Notes under the pieces: generated by a model
Told to the model about the DNA's origin: nothing
The model's input: only the letters and a program-made list of their open reading frames with translations
Database searches by the model: none
Shown: positions 46,362 through 56,478 of the stretch, piece after piece
How the letters are laid out: every line of letters begins with the position of its first letter
Position numbering within the stretch: the stretch's first letter is position 1
Program-made: the position numbers and the translations under genes
Origin: Roseomonas sp.
Lineage (GTDB): Bacteria > Pseudomonadota > Alphaproteobacteria > Acetobacterales > Acetobacteraceae
Assembly: GCA_020249505.1 (NCBI GenBank)
Contig: JADCFN010000012.1
Coordinates: forward strand, 44,083 to 108,082
Direction: 5' to 3'
DNA length: 64,000 nucleotides

Positions 46362-47597
46362 TTACCGTCCCAGCAAGGCCCCCGCAGATGAATTCATCCC
46401 CATCGCTTGCCGCGCAAAGAAATTCTTGAGCCGCGGCATGCGGTCCACTGCGGCAATGCCAAGCCGGCGCGCGATGCGGATGGGGGCGATGTCATTGGCG
46501 AAAAGCCGTTCCAGCACATGCGTCGCCCCCAGCATCAGCAGGCTATCGGGCCGGCGCTTCGCCTGGTAGCGCGCGAGCAGCGCGGCACCACCCGGATCAT
46601 CCCCGCGCGCCACAGCTTCAATCACCAGCGATGCCAGCGCATCCACATCGCGAAAGCCAAGATTGAGCCCCTGGCCCGCAATAGGGTGGATGCCATGCGC
46701 GGCATCGCCCACCAGAGCCATCCGCGTATCCACATAGCGCGCGGCATGCATGGCCGAAAGCGGATAGGACCAGCGCCGGCCAATCGGCTTCACGGAACCC
46801 AAATGCCCACCCAGCCGCCGTGCAATCTCGCGCCCATAAGCGGCATCATCCATGGCAAGGCAACGCTCCGCAATTGCGGTCTTGTCGGTCCAGACAATGG
46901 CGCTGACATTTGGGTGGTCTGGCAGCGGCGGCATGGGCAATTGCGCGAAGGGGCCATGGGGCAGGAATTGCTCAAGCGCCATGCTGCGATGCGGCTTTTC
47001 ATGCGCGATGGACCCGACAATGCCCATGCAATGATAATCCAGCCGCGAAACCCGAATCCCGGCCGAAGCCCGCAACGGGCTATTGCGCCCCTCAGCCCCC
47101 ACCACCAGGCGGGCGCGGAAGGTCGCGCCCGTTGAAAGGGTGATGGTCGCCCCATCAGCATCCCGCGAGACCTCGGCCTTGGCGGGGGCATGCACGGCCA
47201 AATTTGCCAACTGCGGCAAATGGGCATTGAGCGCGATGCGGAGCGACCGCGCTTCCACCATCCAGCCAAAGGGGTCTTCGCCAAGCGCCGCATGATCGAA
47301 ATGGAGCGAGAGCGGGGAGGGGGCCTCCCCCGGCCTGCCATCGGCCACGCGAATGCCAAGGATGGGGCAGGGGGCCACCGGCAGCCTTTCCCAAACGCCG
47401 GCCGCTTCCAGCAGCCGCTTGGAAGTCAGCGCGATGGCATAGGCGCGGCCATCAAAGGCCGGCATTTCCATGGGTGGCAGGGGGGCTGCGTCAACCACCG
47501 CGGTCTTGACCCCGGCGCCGGCCAACCTGGCCGCCAAGGTGGCGCCAACCGGCCCGGCGCCCACCACGCAAACATCTACATCCTGAGAAGCTTTCAT
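46362..47597 (-). CDS. FAD-dependent UbiH/UbiF-family monooxygenase
   Basis: A 411-residue flavoprotein hydroxylase, probably of ubiquinone biosynthesis. The dinucleotide motif is VCVVGAGPVGATLAARLAG near the N-terminus; the second FAD motif is LVGDAAHGIHPIAGQGLNLG (about 278-297), which is the UbiH/COQ6 signature. Start ATG 47597 gives the usual start just before the FAD motif; the open frame extends further without coding character. Which ring position it hydroxylates cannot be decided here. Confidence 0.88.
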   Translation of the reverse strand: MKASQDVDVCVVGAGPVGATLAARLAGAGVKTAVVDAAPLPPMEMPAFDGRAYAIALTSKRLLEAAGVWERLPVAPCPILGIRVADGRPGEAPSPLSLHFDHAALGEDPFGWMVEARSLRIALNAHLPQLANLAVHAPAKAEVSRDADGATITLSTGATFRARLVVGAEGRNSPLRASAGIRVSRLDYHCMGIVGSIAHEKPHRSMALEQFLPHGPFAQLPMPPLPDHPNVSAIVWTDKTAIAERCLAMDDAAYGREIARRLGGHLGSVKPIGRRWSYPLSAMHAARYVDTRMALVGDAAHGIHPIAGQGLNLGFRDVDALASLVIEAVARGDDPGGAALLARYQAKRRPDSLLMLGATHVLERLFANDIAPIRIARRLGIAAVDRMPRLKNFFARQAMGMNSSAGALLGR

Positions 47598-47683
47598 GGA
47601 GCGCAGTCTACCGGGGCTCAAGGGGGCGACCAAGCCTAAAAAAAGCACATCCAATGATGCGCATAAAATATCCATATGAATAA

Positions 47684-48154
<471 letters not shown>

Positions 48155-48192
48155 GCCCGATTTCCGAAACAATGCAAAAGAAGGGACAACCC

Positions 48193-49527
48193 ATGAGGTT
48201 CCTCGCTCGCTGCGGTATGGCCGCGGCTTTCCTTGGCCTGGCCGCTGCTCCCGCCTTCGCCGGCGATGAGGCGAAGGTGGATACGGGTGATGCTGCCTGG
48301 ATGTTGGTCAGCACGGCCCTGGTGCTGATGATGACGGTGCCAGGTGTGGCGCTGTTTTATGCCGGCATGGTGCGCAAGAAGAATGTGCTCGCCACCATGA
48401 TGCAGTCCTTTTCCATCTGCGCGCTGGTTTCCGTACTGTGGATGGTGGCCGGCTATAGCCTGGCCTTTGGTGAGGGCAATGCCTGGATCGGCGATTTCTC
48501 TCGCTTCTTCCTGGGCGGCCTGGCCGAGAATTGGGACAAGCCCTTTACGCTTGGGTCCGGTGATGCGGCGGTGGCCACGACCATTCCTGAATCGGTCTTC
48601 CTTATGTTCCAGATGACCTTCGCCATCATCACCGGTGCCCTGATCACCGGTGCGGTTGCGGATCGGATGAAGTTCTCTGCGCTGATGGTTTTTGTCGGTC
48701 TTTGGACGCTGCTGGTTTATTCACCGGTTGCGCATTGGGTCTGGCATCCGAATGGTTGGATTTTTGAACTCGGCGCGCTGGATTTTGCGGGCGGCACCGT
48801 GGTGCATATCAACGCCGGCGTGGCGGGGCTTGTTGCTGCGATCGTGCTTGGCAAGCGGGTTGGCTATGGTTCGGACAATCTCTCGCCCTATAATCTCGGC
48901 TTTGCGGTGATTGGAGCTGCGCTGCTGTGGGTGGGTTGGTTCGGCTTCAATGCTGGGTCGGCGCTTGGTTCTTCCGGCGGTCGTGCGGGCATGGCCATGC
49001 TGGTCACGCAAATAGCCGCCGCCGCGGCGGTGCTGTCCTGGTTGGCGGCGGAATGGATTGGCAAGGGCAAGCCTTCCGTGCTTGGCGCGATTTCCGGTGC
49101 GGTGGCGGGCCTTGTGGCCATCACGCCGGCGGCGGGCTTCGTGCTGCCTGGCAGTGCGCTGATCATCGGCCTGGTGGCTGGTGTGGCTGGTTATTGGGGT
49201 GCGACCGCGCTGAAGCGCGCGTTCAAGTATGATGACAGCCTGGATGCCTTTGGCGTGCATGGCGTTTGCGGCATTGTCGGCGCCTTGTTGGTGGGCTTCC
49301 TGGCCTATGGCCCGCTTTCCGCCACTACGGCAGTGCCGGAAGGCCTGTCAGGCGGGATGGAGCAATTCATCAAGCAGGTGATCGCGGTTGCCGCCACCAT
49401 GGTCTACACCGCGATTGCCACCTGGATCCTGCTCAAGGTCACCGATGTCATCATCGGCCTGCGCGTGACCGAGGAAGAAGAACGCGAGGGCCTTGATGTC
49501 GCCCTGCATGGTGAGCGTATCAACTGA
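48193..49527 (+). CDS. amtB: Ammonium transporter AmtB
   Basis: A 444-residue channel with a signal peptide (MRFLARCGMAAAFLGLAAAPAFA) and 11 membrane helices. The twin pore histidines are visible in GTVVHINAGVAGLVA and in the later DAFGVHGVCGIVGALLVGF; FYAGMVRKKNVLATMMQS lies in the first helices. ATG 48193 has AAGGGA eight bases upstream and begins a clean signal peptide; a GTG at 48151 overlapping glnK is less likely. A strong terminator follows. Confidence 0.95.
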   Translation: MRFLARCGMAAAFLGLAAAPAFAGDEAKVDTGDAAWMLVSTALVLMMTVPGVALFYAGMVRKKNVLATMMQSFSICALVSVLWMVAGYSLAFGEGNAWIGDFSRFFLGGLAENWDKPFTLGSGDAAVATTIPESVFLMFQMTFAIITGALITGAVADRMKFSALMVFVGLWTLLVYSPVAHWVWHPNGWIFELGALDFAGGTVVHINAGVAGLVAAIVLGKRVGYGSDNLSPYNLGFAVIGAALLWVGWFGFNAGSALGSSGGRAGMAMLVTQIAAAAAVLSWLAAEWIGKGKPSVLGAISGAVAGLVAITPAAGFVLPGSALIIGLVAGVAGYWGATALKRAFKYDDSLDAFGVHGVCGIVGALLVGFLAYGPLSATTAVPEGLSGGMEQFIKQVIAVAATMVYTAIATWILLKVTDVIIGLRVTEEEEREGLDVALHGERIN

Positions 49528-49552
49528 TCGCTGAGGCGCGATGCCAAAAAAC

Positions 49553-49585
49553 AAACCGCGCGGGATGCACCCCGCGCGGTTTTTG
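49553..49585 (+). terminator. Rho-independent terminator after amtB
   Basis: AAACCGCGCGGG (49553-49564), a six-base loop, then CCCGCGCGGTTT (49571-49582) and further T. The 12 bp stem with A and T runs on either side works in both directions, so it can also end the convergent lpxI-gloA transcript. Confidence 0.9.
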
Positions 49586-49604
49586 CTTCAAGGCCCCCGT
49601 CTGA

Positions 49605-50000
49605 TCAGGCGCGTTCGATCAGCTCAATCTTATAGCCATCCGGGTCTTCGATGAAGGCGATCACGGTGGTGCCGAATTTCACCGGCCCCGGTTCACGCGT
49701 GATCTTCACGCCTGCTGAGCGCAGCTTATCGCAAGTGGCGGTCACATTCGGCACGCCAATCGCCAAATGCCCGAAGGCCGAGCCAAGTTCGTATTTCTCG
49801 ACCCCGTAATTATAGGTCAGTTCAATCACGCCAGCACCAGTTTCTTCCCCGGCATAGCCCACGAAGACCAGCGTATACTTGCCATCCGGCACATCGCGCC
49901 GGCGCAATTCCTTCATCCCCAGAAGGCGCGTGTAGAAATCAACGCTCTTTTCCAGATTGCCGACGCGCAGCATGGTATGCAGAAAACGACCTTGGCTCAT
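49605..50000 (-). CDS. gloA: Lactoylglutathione lyase (glyoxalase I)
   Basis: A 131-residue metal enzyme detoxifying methylglyoxal as its glutathione adduct. It begins [19 protein letters not shown] with metal-ligand H8, then [15 protein letters not shown], a mid-protein ELTYNYG Glu and FGHLAIGV His, and ends with [14 protein letters not shown], the last metal-ligand Glu. The ATG at 50000 overlaps the lpxI stop by four bases, so it is co-translated with a lipid A gene, an unusual partner. Confidence 0.92.
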   Translation of the reverse strand: MSQGRFLHTMLRVGNLEKSVDFYTRLLGMKELRRRDVPDGKYTLVFVGYAGEETGAGVIELTYNYGVEKYELGSAFGHLAIGVPNVTATCDKLRSAGVKITREPGPVKFGTTVIAFIEDPDGYKIELIERA

Positions 50001-50842
50001 GTGGAAACTCCTTGGCTGTAATCGGCGGGGTTGAAGGCAAGCAGGAATATCCCTGCAGCCTCGGCCGCCGCAATGGTGGCATCGCGGTCCAATAGAATGG
50101 TCCCATCGGCCTGAAAGGCCAAGCCGCGCAGCCCGGCGTTGCGGGCGCTTTCAACCGTTTTCGGGCCGATGGTCGGCAAATCCGCGAGCGTGGATTGCGC
50201 GGGCTTCAGCGCCTTTACCAGAATGGGTGCCGGGCCTTCGCGCTTCAGCGCGCCGGCGCGCAGGATCATCGCATCCGTGCCCTCAATGGCCTCAACACTC
50301 AGTACCAAGCCCTGCTGCACTACTACCGCCTGGCCGACATCCACCGCGCCCAAGGCATGGCAGACAGCAAGCCCGCGCGCGATATCGGCGCGCGCCACAT
50401 CATCCGGTATCGACCCGGCGAGCAAAGCCGCCTGCGGCAACAAGCCCGCAAGCAGCGCCTGCGCGCCCACCACCTCGAAACCTTCTTCCGCCAAAACCTT
50501 CATCACGGCGCGCAGGATGGAATCATCGCCATTGAAGGCCGCGCGCCCAATCCGCCCGAGCAATTTCATCGAAGCCGCATCGGGGCGGAGCGAGAGCAGC
50601 GATGGCCGCGCCACATTGCCCGCCAGTACGACTTCGCGGACCCCCCGCTGCTTCAGCCAGGACAGCATTTGCGCAGCCAAGCCCCAGCGGAGCGCCACAT
50701 GGGACCGCCCGACATAGGCCGCCGGATCGCCATGGCCTTCCAGCACCACCACATGCACCGTCCGCCCGATAGCAGAAGCCGCCTGCACCACCCGAAGTGG
50801 CAAGCTGCCCCCGCCCGCGATCACGCCAAGGGGTTCCGGCAT
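49997..50842 (-). CDS. lpxI: UDP-2,3-diacylglucosamine diphosphatase LpxI
   Basis: A 281-residue lipid A enzyme that hydrolyses UDP-2,3-diacylglucosamine; it replaces LpxH in many alphaproteobacteria. It starts [18 protein letters not shown], has [21 protein letters not shown] and [23 protein letters not shown], and ends with [22 protein letters not shown] and FLLAF. It lies 40 bases after lpxA. The next step, LpxB, usually follows lpxI but is absent here. Confidence 0.93.
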   Translation of the reverse strand: MPEPLGVIAGGGSLPLRVVQAASAIGRTVHVVVLEGHGDPAAYVGRSHVALRWGLAAQMLSWLKQRGVREVVLAGNVARPSLLSLRPDAASMKLLGRIGRAAFNGDDSILRAVMKVLAEEGFEVVGAQALLAGLLPQAALLAGSIPDDVARADIARGLAVCHALGAVDVGQAVVVQQGLVLSVEAIEGTDAMILRAGALKREGPAPILVKALKPAQSTLADLPTIGPKTVESARNAGLRGLAFQADGTILLDRDATIAAAEAAGIFLLAFNPADYSQGVST

Positions 50843-50882
50843 GATTGCGCTTAGCGCCTATGCGAATAAGGGCGAAGGCCGC

Positions 50883-51701
50883 TCATTCACCCTCATCATC
50901 CATATCATCGCCCCCGCGCCCTGCCTTGCAGAGCCCACGGCGAGAGGTATTGCGGATGAAATGCAGCACTTCCTGCACATTCTTGTCATTGGCGAAGCGC
51001 TGTTGGGCTTCTTCCAGCCGATCATTGAACACGCCCGGTTCGCGGAAGATAAGCTTGAAGGCAGCGCGCAGCGCATGGATTTCCGGGCGCGAAAAGCCGC
51101 GCCGCTTGAGCCCGATAAGGTTAAGCCCAATCAGCCGCGCACGATTGCCCATGGCGGAGCCGTAAGGGATCACATCGGCCTCAATCCCGCTCATGCCGCC
51201 AATCACCGCCTGGCGGCCGATGCGGACGAATTGATGAATAGCCGTACCGCCGCCAACAAATACCGTATCGGCGATTTCCACATGCCCGCCCAGCATGACG
51301 TTATTGGCCAGGATCACGCGATCGCCCAAATCACAGTCATGCGCGACATGCGCCACCGCCATGATCAGGCAATCCGCACCAACCCGCGTCACGCCATCAC
51401 CCCCGACACTGCCGCGATGAATGGTGGCGTGTTCGCGGATTTGCGTGCGCGCGCCGATTTCACAGCGCGTCGGTTCGTTCTTGTATTTCAGATCCTGTGG
51501 CGCCATGCCGATGGTGGCGAAGGGAAACACTTTCACACCCGCACCAAGGCGCGTACGGCCATCCACCATCACATGCGCAATCAGCTCAACGCCATCTTCC
51601 AGCACCACATCGGGGCCGATGACGCAGCCAGGACCAATCTTGCATCCCGCGCCGATTTTGGCAGAAGGCGAAACAGCGGCGGTCGCGTGAATTTCGGTCA
51701 T
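50883..51701 (-). CDS. lpxA: UDP-N-acetylglucosamine acyltransferase LpxA
   Basis: First enzyme of lipid A synthesis, 272 residues. The left-handed beta-helix is seen in hexapeptide repeats (IGAGCKIGPGCVIGPDVVLE). The catalytic histidine is in MAVAHVAHDCDLGDR (H121). The helical C-domain starts near RLIGLNLIGLKRRGFS. It sits two bases after the fabZ stop, in the conserved order lpxD-fabZ-lpxA-lpxI. Confidence 0.95.
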   Translation of the reverse strand: MTEIHATAAVSPSAKIGAGCKIGPGCVIGPDVVLEDGVELIAHVMVDGRTRLGAGVKVFPFATIGMAPQDLKYKNEPTRCEIGARTQIREHATIHRGSVGGDGVTRVGADCLIMAVAHVAHDCDLGDRVILANNVMLGGHVEIADTVFVGGGTAIHQFVRIGRQAVIGGMSGIEADVIPYGSAMGNRARLIGLNLIGLKRRGFSRPEIHALRAAFKLIFREPGVFNDRLEEAQQRFANDKNVQEVLHFIRNTSRRGLCKAGRGGDDMDDEGE

Positions 51702-51703
51702 GC

Positions 51704-52174
51704 TCAGCGATCCAGGATCATGGCGGCATAGGTTGCTTCGGCTACCACCTTGCCATCCACCTTGGCCTCGGCAGAGAATTTCCAGATATTGCCGCGCTGG
51801 CGTTCCTTTTTGACATGGACGCGCATCTGATCGCCGGGCACCACAGGTTTGCGGAATTTCGCATTATCAATGGTCATGAAATAAACCAGTTTGCCAGCCG
51901 AATCAGGCCCCAGGGTTTCCACCACCAGCACCGCTGCCGTTTGTGCCATGCATTCAATGATCAGAACGCCCGGCATCACCGGCATGGTCGGGAAATGGCC
52001 CTGAAAGAAATTCTCGTTGATCGTGACGTTCTTGATGCCGACGCAGCTTTCATTCTTCACGATATCAACCACCCGATCCACCAATAGGAACGGGTAGCGA
52101 TGCGGGATCGCATGCATGATCTTGGCGATGTCGAATACGCCGATCTCGGTGGGGGAGGTGTTATCCTCAGACAT
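51704..52174 (-). CDS. fabZ: 3-hydroxyacyl-ACP dehydratase FabZ
   Basis: A 156-residue hot-dog-fold dehydratase that removes water in fatty acid elongation. The catalytic pair is in [20 protein letters not shown] (H60, E74). [16 protein letters not shown] at the start is invariant. Its place between lpxD and lpxA links fatty acid and lipid A synthesis, as in most proteobacteria. Confidence 0.96.
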   Translation of the reverse strand: MSEDNTSPTEIGVFDIAKIMHAIPHRYPFLLVDRVVDIVKNESCVGIKNVTINENFFQGHFPTMPVMPGVLIIECMAQTAAVLVVETLGPDSAGKLVYFMTIDNAKFRKPVVPGDQMRVHVKKERQRGNIWKFSAEAKVDGKVVAEATYAAMILDR

Positions 52175-52179
52175 GTTCT

Positions 52180-53214
52180 TCAGCCCGCTTTTTCATTTCG
52201 CTTGGTCGTCGCTAGCCGACGCAGATGCGCGAAGGCGCGCATCGCGTCTTTCAGGGGCCAGGCTGGACTTCCCAATACATCGGTCCCGGCGGGGATATCA
52301 TTCATAACCCCCGCCTGCGCACCGACGCGCGCCTTGGCGCCGATATTGAGATGCCCAGCAATACCCGCCTGCCCGGCCAGTACCACGTAATCGCCAATGC
52401 TAGTGGACCCTGAAATACCCACCTGTGCAACAATCACTGCGCCGCGGCCAATGGTCACATTATGACCAATCTGCACCAGATTATCTATACGAACACCAGG
52501 CCCGATCACCGTATCGCCGCCCGCGCCGCGATCAATGCAGGTGCCCGCGCCAATTTCCGCACCATCGCCAATGATCACCCGGCCAAGCTGCGGCATGGTC
52601 ACGTGCTGGCCCTGTGGCATGGTGATGAAGCCAAAGCCTTCATTGCCGATACGCGCGCCGGGGTGCAGCACCACATGCTCTCCGGCGATGCAATATTCCA
52701 TGCAGGCATGGGCATGGATGCGCCCATAGGCGCCAAGCTTGCAGCCGGCACCGATCGAACTGTGATGTTCCAAGATGCACTGCGCGCCAATTTCGGCCCC
52801 CGGACCCACGTAAACGAAGGCACCGATTTCGCAGCTTGGCCCAATGATCGCATCCGAAGAAATCACTGCCGTTGGATGTATCCCGGGCTTCGGCTGTGCT
52901 GGCGGATGAAACCTGGCGGCGATGCGGATGAAACTGGCCTGGGGGGCGGTCACCACCAGCGCCACGCATCCGTGAGGAACATGCTCGGCAAAGACTTCTT
53001 CAACCAGCACTGCGCCCGCCTTGGTGGCCTTCAGCGCTGTCAGATTCTTGCGGCCTTCCATGAAGGCCACATCGTCGCACTCTGCCAAATGCAACGGCGC
53101 AACGCCAGCAAATAGGCGCCCATCATCCTCTGCCCCCGAAAGCCCAAGCAAGCCACGAATGGCGCCGAGCGATATAGGCCCGGCTGATGAATAAAAGCGG
53201 GTGTCTGCGCCCAA
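52180..53214 (-). CDS. lpxD: UDP-3-O-acyl-glucosamine N-acyltransferase LpxD
   Basis: A 344-residue trimeric acyltransferase. The N-terminal uridine-binding domain (about 1-100) has [19 protein letters not shown]. The hexapeptide helix includes [19 protein letters not shown], and the catalytic histidine is in [15 protein letters not shown]. It follows skp by five bases and precedes fabZ by five. The C-terminal [12 protein letters not shown] is a short basic tail. Confidence 0.95.
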   Translation of the reverse strand: MGADTRFYSSAGPISLGAIRGLLGLSGAEDDGRLFAGVAPLHLAECDDVAFMEGRKNLTALKATKAGAVLVEEVFAEHVPHGCVALVVTAPQASFIRIAARFHPPAQPKPGIHPTAVISSDAIIGPSCEIGAFVYVGPGAEIGAQCILEHHSSIGAGCKLGAYGRIHAHACMEYCIAGEHVVLHPGARIGNEGFGFITMPQGQHVTMPQLGRVIIGDGAEIGAGTCIDRGAGGDTVIGPGVRIDNLVQIGHNVTIGRGAVIVAQVGISGSTSIGDYVVLAGQAGIAGHLNIGAKARVGAQAGVMNDIPAGTDVLGSPAWPLKDAMRAFAHLRRLATTKRNEKAG

Positions 53215-53219
53215 AGTGA

Positions 53220-53972
53220 TCAGTTCCGTCGTGGCGCTGCCGGTGCAGGTGCCGGCGCCGGCGCCGGTGTAGCCGCCGGACGCGGAGGCGGTGCTGCTGA
53301 AGGATCGGGCGGCAGATTGACGTTGGTGATCGTGCGATTGAGCTGCACCGCCACTTCTTCGGTCATATCGAAGGGCGGATCATTGAAGATGACCAGCGGC
53401 CTTGGCAGCACCAGATTGATGCTTCGGCTTGCGGCAACCTGCCGGATCACGATGGCAAGTGCCTGCTCAATTTCCCGTAACGCCTGCTGGGCAAGTTGTT
53501 CCAAGTCACGCGCACGGTCACGGAAGATACGCTGGCCGTCTGTGATCTGATCCTGCAAGGCACGCTCACGGTTGCGCAGTTGCTCGGGCGAAAGCCCGCC
53601 ACGCTCATTCCCAAGGCGCTGCTGTTCCTCTCTCCAGCGCTGCTGTTCGTTCTGGACATCCTCATTCAACTTGGCGCGACGGCGTTCGATTTCCTGGCGC
53701 ACCTGATTGAAGGCGGTGGAAACGCGCTGGATTTCCGGCACATCCACCACGCCGATCACAGCGGCGGGCGGCGGCGTGCCGGGGGGCAGGGGGGCAATTG
53801 CCTGGGCGGGCTGCGCGGGACGCTGCGGCTGGGCCGACTGCGCGGGGCGCTGCCCTTGAGGTTGCCCCTGTGGCTGCGCTTGAGGTTGGCCAGGCACAAA
53901 CCAGCCCGGTTGGTTCTGCGCCGCCGCTATCGTCGGAAAGGCCATAAGAGCGGCAAGGACAAGACGAATCAT
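53220..53972 (-). CDS. skp: Skp/OmpH-family periplasmic chaperone with low-complexity extensions
   Basis: A 250-residue protein with a signal peptide (MIRLVLAALMAFPTIAAAQ). A Gln/Pro-rich stretch (about 20-62, with QPQGQPQGQRPAQ) precedes the OmpH region: AVIGVVDVPEIQRVSTAFNQ followed by a long coiled coil (about 95-180). The C-terminus is Ala/Pro-rich (PAPAPAPAPAAP). Canonical Skp is about 160 residues without these ends. It lies between bamA and lpxD, the normal place for skp. Confidence 0.85.
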   Translation of the reverse strand: MIRLVLAALMAFPTIAAAQNQPGWFVPGQPQAQPQGQPQGQRPAQSAQPQRPAQPAQAIAPLPPGTPPPAAVIGVVDVPEIQRVSTAFNQVRQEIERRRAKLNEDVQNEQQRWREEQQRLGNERGGLSPEQLRNRERALQDQITDGQRIFRDRARDLEQLAQQALREIEQALAIVIRQVAASRSINLVLPRPLVIFNDPPFDMTEEVAVQLNRTITNVNLPPDPSAAPPPRPAATPAPAPAPAPAAPRRN

Positions 53973-53989
53973 GGGGCAATCATCCAGTG

Positions 53990-56308
53990 TTAGAAGCGTG
54001 TGCCGAAGCCAAGGCGGAAAAGCTGCGTCTTATCGTAGTCTTTCTTCACAACGGCCCTGGCGAAATCAATATTAATGAGCCCGATTGGGCTGCGCCAGGA
54101 AAAGCCGACACCAACGCTGACGCGCGGATCAGCCTCATCCACTGGCTTGGCGCCCGGATACTTTGCCTGGTCGAAATAGCTGTCCGGAATGCCGGAGAGC
54201 GAGCCCACATCCACAAAGGTGCGGCCCAAAAGGCCGAGTTCACTGGGCAGTGGCAGTGGGAAGCGCATTTCAGCCGAAGTGGTCCAAAGCACCTGGCCAC
54301 CAAGCGAATCCCCCGTTGCGGTATCCTGCGGGCCTGCACCGCCCAAACGGAAGCCGCGCAGATTTTCACCGCCCAGGAAGAAGCGGTCGACGATGCGGTC
54401 ATCCTTGTCACCAAGCGGGCTTAGGATGCCGCCGCCCGCCGCCAGCACCAGCACGAAATCAGGATCATTCAGCCAGCGTTCAAAGGGGATATAATACTGA
54501 CCATCCGCCCTGGTGCGGAAATACTCCACATCGCCGCCTAGCCCCGCGTAATCGCCGCCGACGCGGACCACATAACCCGAACGCGGCTCAATCCGGCTAT
54601 CGCGCATGTCATAGGTCACAGTCGTTGAAACCTGCGACAGCAGCGTCCGGCCTGCCTGTTCCTGAATGAAACGAGAGGCGAAGGCGTTGATATCAAAGAT
54701 ATCACGGTCAATCAGCGCATAGGACCAGTTCTGCCGCAACCGATCATTGATTTCATAGCCAGTGCGTAGCGCAAATCCAGCGCGCCTTTCGCGATAGCCG
54801 GTGACGAAGCGCAAATCGCGATTGATCAGGAAGGCATCCGCCCCGGCGGCCAGATTGCGATCGAGGAATTGCGGATCGGTCACCGAAAGGTCAAGCTGGC
54901 TCCGCTTTTGCGCCAGCACGCCGCCGACACGTGCATCAAGGCCCATGCCGAGCAGATTGCGTTCCCGTACGCCGACATCCAGCAAAAGCCCTGCATCTGT
55001 GGCGTAACCACCGCCCAAGGTGAATTCACCGGTAGCGCGTTCGACGACAGAGGTCCGCAGATTTACAAGCTCTGGCCCCGAACCCGGCTGATTGGTGATC
55101 TGAACATCTGAGAAATAACCAAGTGAGCGGATACGATCACGCGAACGGCGGATCTGCCGCGCATTCATCGGATCACCCTCGGCAAGGCGGAACTCACGAC
55201 GAATAACCCGATCTTCGGTGCGCGTATTGCCCGAGATATCTATCCGTTCAACAAAGGCACGCGCACTTTCCCGGACGATGAAGGCAAGATCAATGGTCGC
55301 GGTTTCCGGATTGCGCGTGACACGGGCTTGCACTTCGATGAAGGATTCGCCTCGACCCTGTAGGGCGTCAGCAACGGCTGTGCTCGCGCGTTCTACCGCA
55401 TCCCCATCATACCAGGCACCAGTTGCTATTTCGATCTCTTGCCGCAAGCCCTGGACGTTAAGGCGGGGGATTTCGTTGATCACCTCCACCTGGCCGATGC
55501 GGTAGCGCTTGCCTTCGTCAATCGTGAATGTCACGAAAAAAGCACTGCGATCGGGCGTCAATTCACCGGAAGACCCTGTGATCTGCACATCTGCGAAGCC
55601 TTGACGCAAATAAAACCGCCGCAGCAATTCACGGTCATACACCAGGCGTTCAGGATCATAGATATCGCTTGAGGAGAACAATCGAAACCATGCCTGCTCC
55701 TGGGTCGAAACCACGTCCCTGAGCCGCGCTTCCGAAAAGGCGTTATTGCCGACAAAGGTGACTCGCGAGACCAGCGCCGGGTCGCCTTCGAAGACTTCAA
55801 ACACCAAATCGACGCGATTTTGGTCGAGTTCAACAATCTTCGGTTCAACGGTCGCCCGGAAACGCCCACGTCGCGCATAAAGTTCCAGAATGCGTTGCCG
55901 ATCCGTCTGGACCGCTGCGGGGGTGAAGACGCTGCGTGGCTGGGTCAATACAACGCCGCGCAGAATTTCACTCGAAATGCGCCGATTGCCTTCAAACGCC
56001 ACACGATTGACCTGCGGATTTTCGACGACATCCACGATCACGCGCGACCCCTCATTGCGGATCGTCACGTCTCGGAACAGCCCAGTCGCGAAAAGCGCAC
56101 GCAGGCTGCGGTCTATGCGGTCCTGTTCGGCCGTATCACCAACCTGCACCAGCATGTAGCTGCGGACAGTATCGGGATCGATGCGCTGAGTGCCGCGCAC
56201 ATCCACGGCCGTGATGCGCCCGCCGCCACGGGCGGGTTCTTGCGCCGCCACCGGCATGGCCAGCGCCAGAAAAACAAAAAGGGCAAGAAGAGCGCGTAAC
56301 TGCTTCAC
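53990..56308 (-). CDS. bamA: Outer-membrane assembly factor BamA
   Basis: A 772-residue Omp85 protein that folds barrels into the outer membrane. A signal peptide (MKQLRALLALFVFLALAMPVAAQ) precedes five POTRA domains (about 30-430). The barrel follows, with the conserved loop motif ENLRGFRLGGAG near residue 650 and a final GFGTRF ending in Phe. It lies between rseP and skp. The 170-base gap upstream, with a hairpin, suggests its own promoter. Confidence 0.96.
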   Translation of the reverse strand: MKQLRALLALFVFLALAMPVAAQEPARGGGRITAVDVRGTQRIDPDTVRSYMLVQVGDTAEQDRIDRSLRALFATGLFRDVTIRNEGSRVIVDVVENPQVNRVAFEGNRRISSEILRGVVLTQPRSVFTPAAVQTDRQRILELYARRGRFRATVEPKIVELDQNRVDLVFEVFEGDPALVSRVTFVGNNAFSEARLRDVVSTQEQAWFRLFSSSDIYDPERLVYDRELLRRFYLRQGFADVQITGSSGELTPDRSAFFVTFTIDEGKRYRIGQVEVINEIPRLNVQGLRQEIEIATGAWYDGDAVERASTAVADALQGRGESFIEVQARVTRNPETATIDLAFIVRESARAFVERIDISGNTRTEDRVIRREFRLAEGDPMNARQIRRSRDRIRSLGYFSDVQITNQPGSGPELVNLRTSVVERATGEFTLGGGYATDAGLLLDVGVRERNLLGMGLDARVGGVLAQKRSQLDLSVTDPQFLDRNLAAGADAFLINRDLRFVTGYRERRAGFALRTGYEINDRLRQNWSYALIDRDIFDINAFASRFIQEQAGRTLLSQVSTTVTYDMRDSRIEPRSGYVVRVGGDYAGLGGDVEYFRTRADGQYYIPFERWLNDPDFVLVLAAGGGILSPLGDKDDRIVDRFFLGGENLRGFRLGGAGPQDTATGDSLGGQVLWTTSAEMRFPLPLPSELGLLGRTFVDVGSLSGIPDSYFDQAKYPGAKPVDEADPRVSVGVGFSWRSPIGLINIDFARAVVKKDYDKTQLFRLGFGTRF

Positions 56309-56374
56309 GGATTCGGCATCTCTCTCAGGATCACGTCTTTACCTAGCCGAGCCGCGCCCCCCTCGCCACCCCCT

Positions 56375-56424
56375 GGAGCATTTTCAAGCCAAGCGGAAAC
56401 GCTTGGCGGCTCGGAAAATGCTCC
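56375..56424. repeat. Large two-tier palindrome with GNRA-loop core
   Basis: Outer arms GGAGCATTTTC (56375-56385) and GAAAATGCTCC (56414-56424) are perfect over 11 bp. Inside, GCCAAGCG (56388-56395) pairs with CGCTTGGC (56400-56407) around a GAAA loop. The inner CCAAGCG-GNRA-CGCTTGG core is the one in the two R repeats at 1374-1451 and 11832-11909. It stands in the rseP-bamA gap. It may be a dispersed REP-like element and an attenuator between the two genes. Confidence 0.75.
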
Positions 56425-56478
56425 CAAACAACGGGACCAAGATGATTTGCCGTGCTCTGATGCGGCAAAGCGGCCTCG

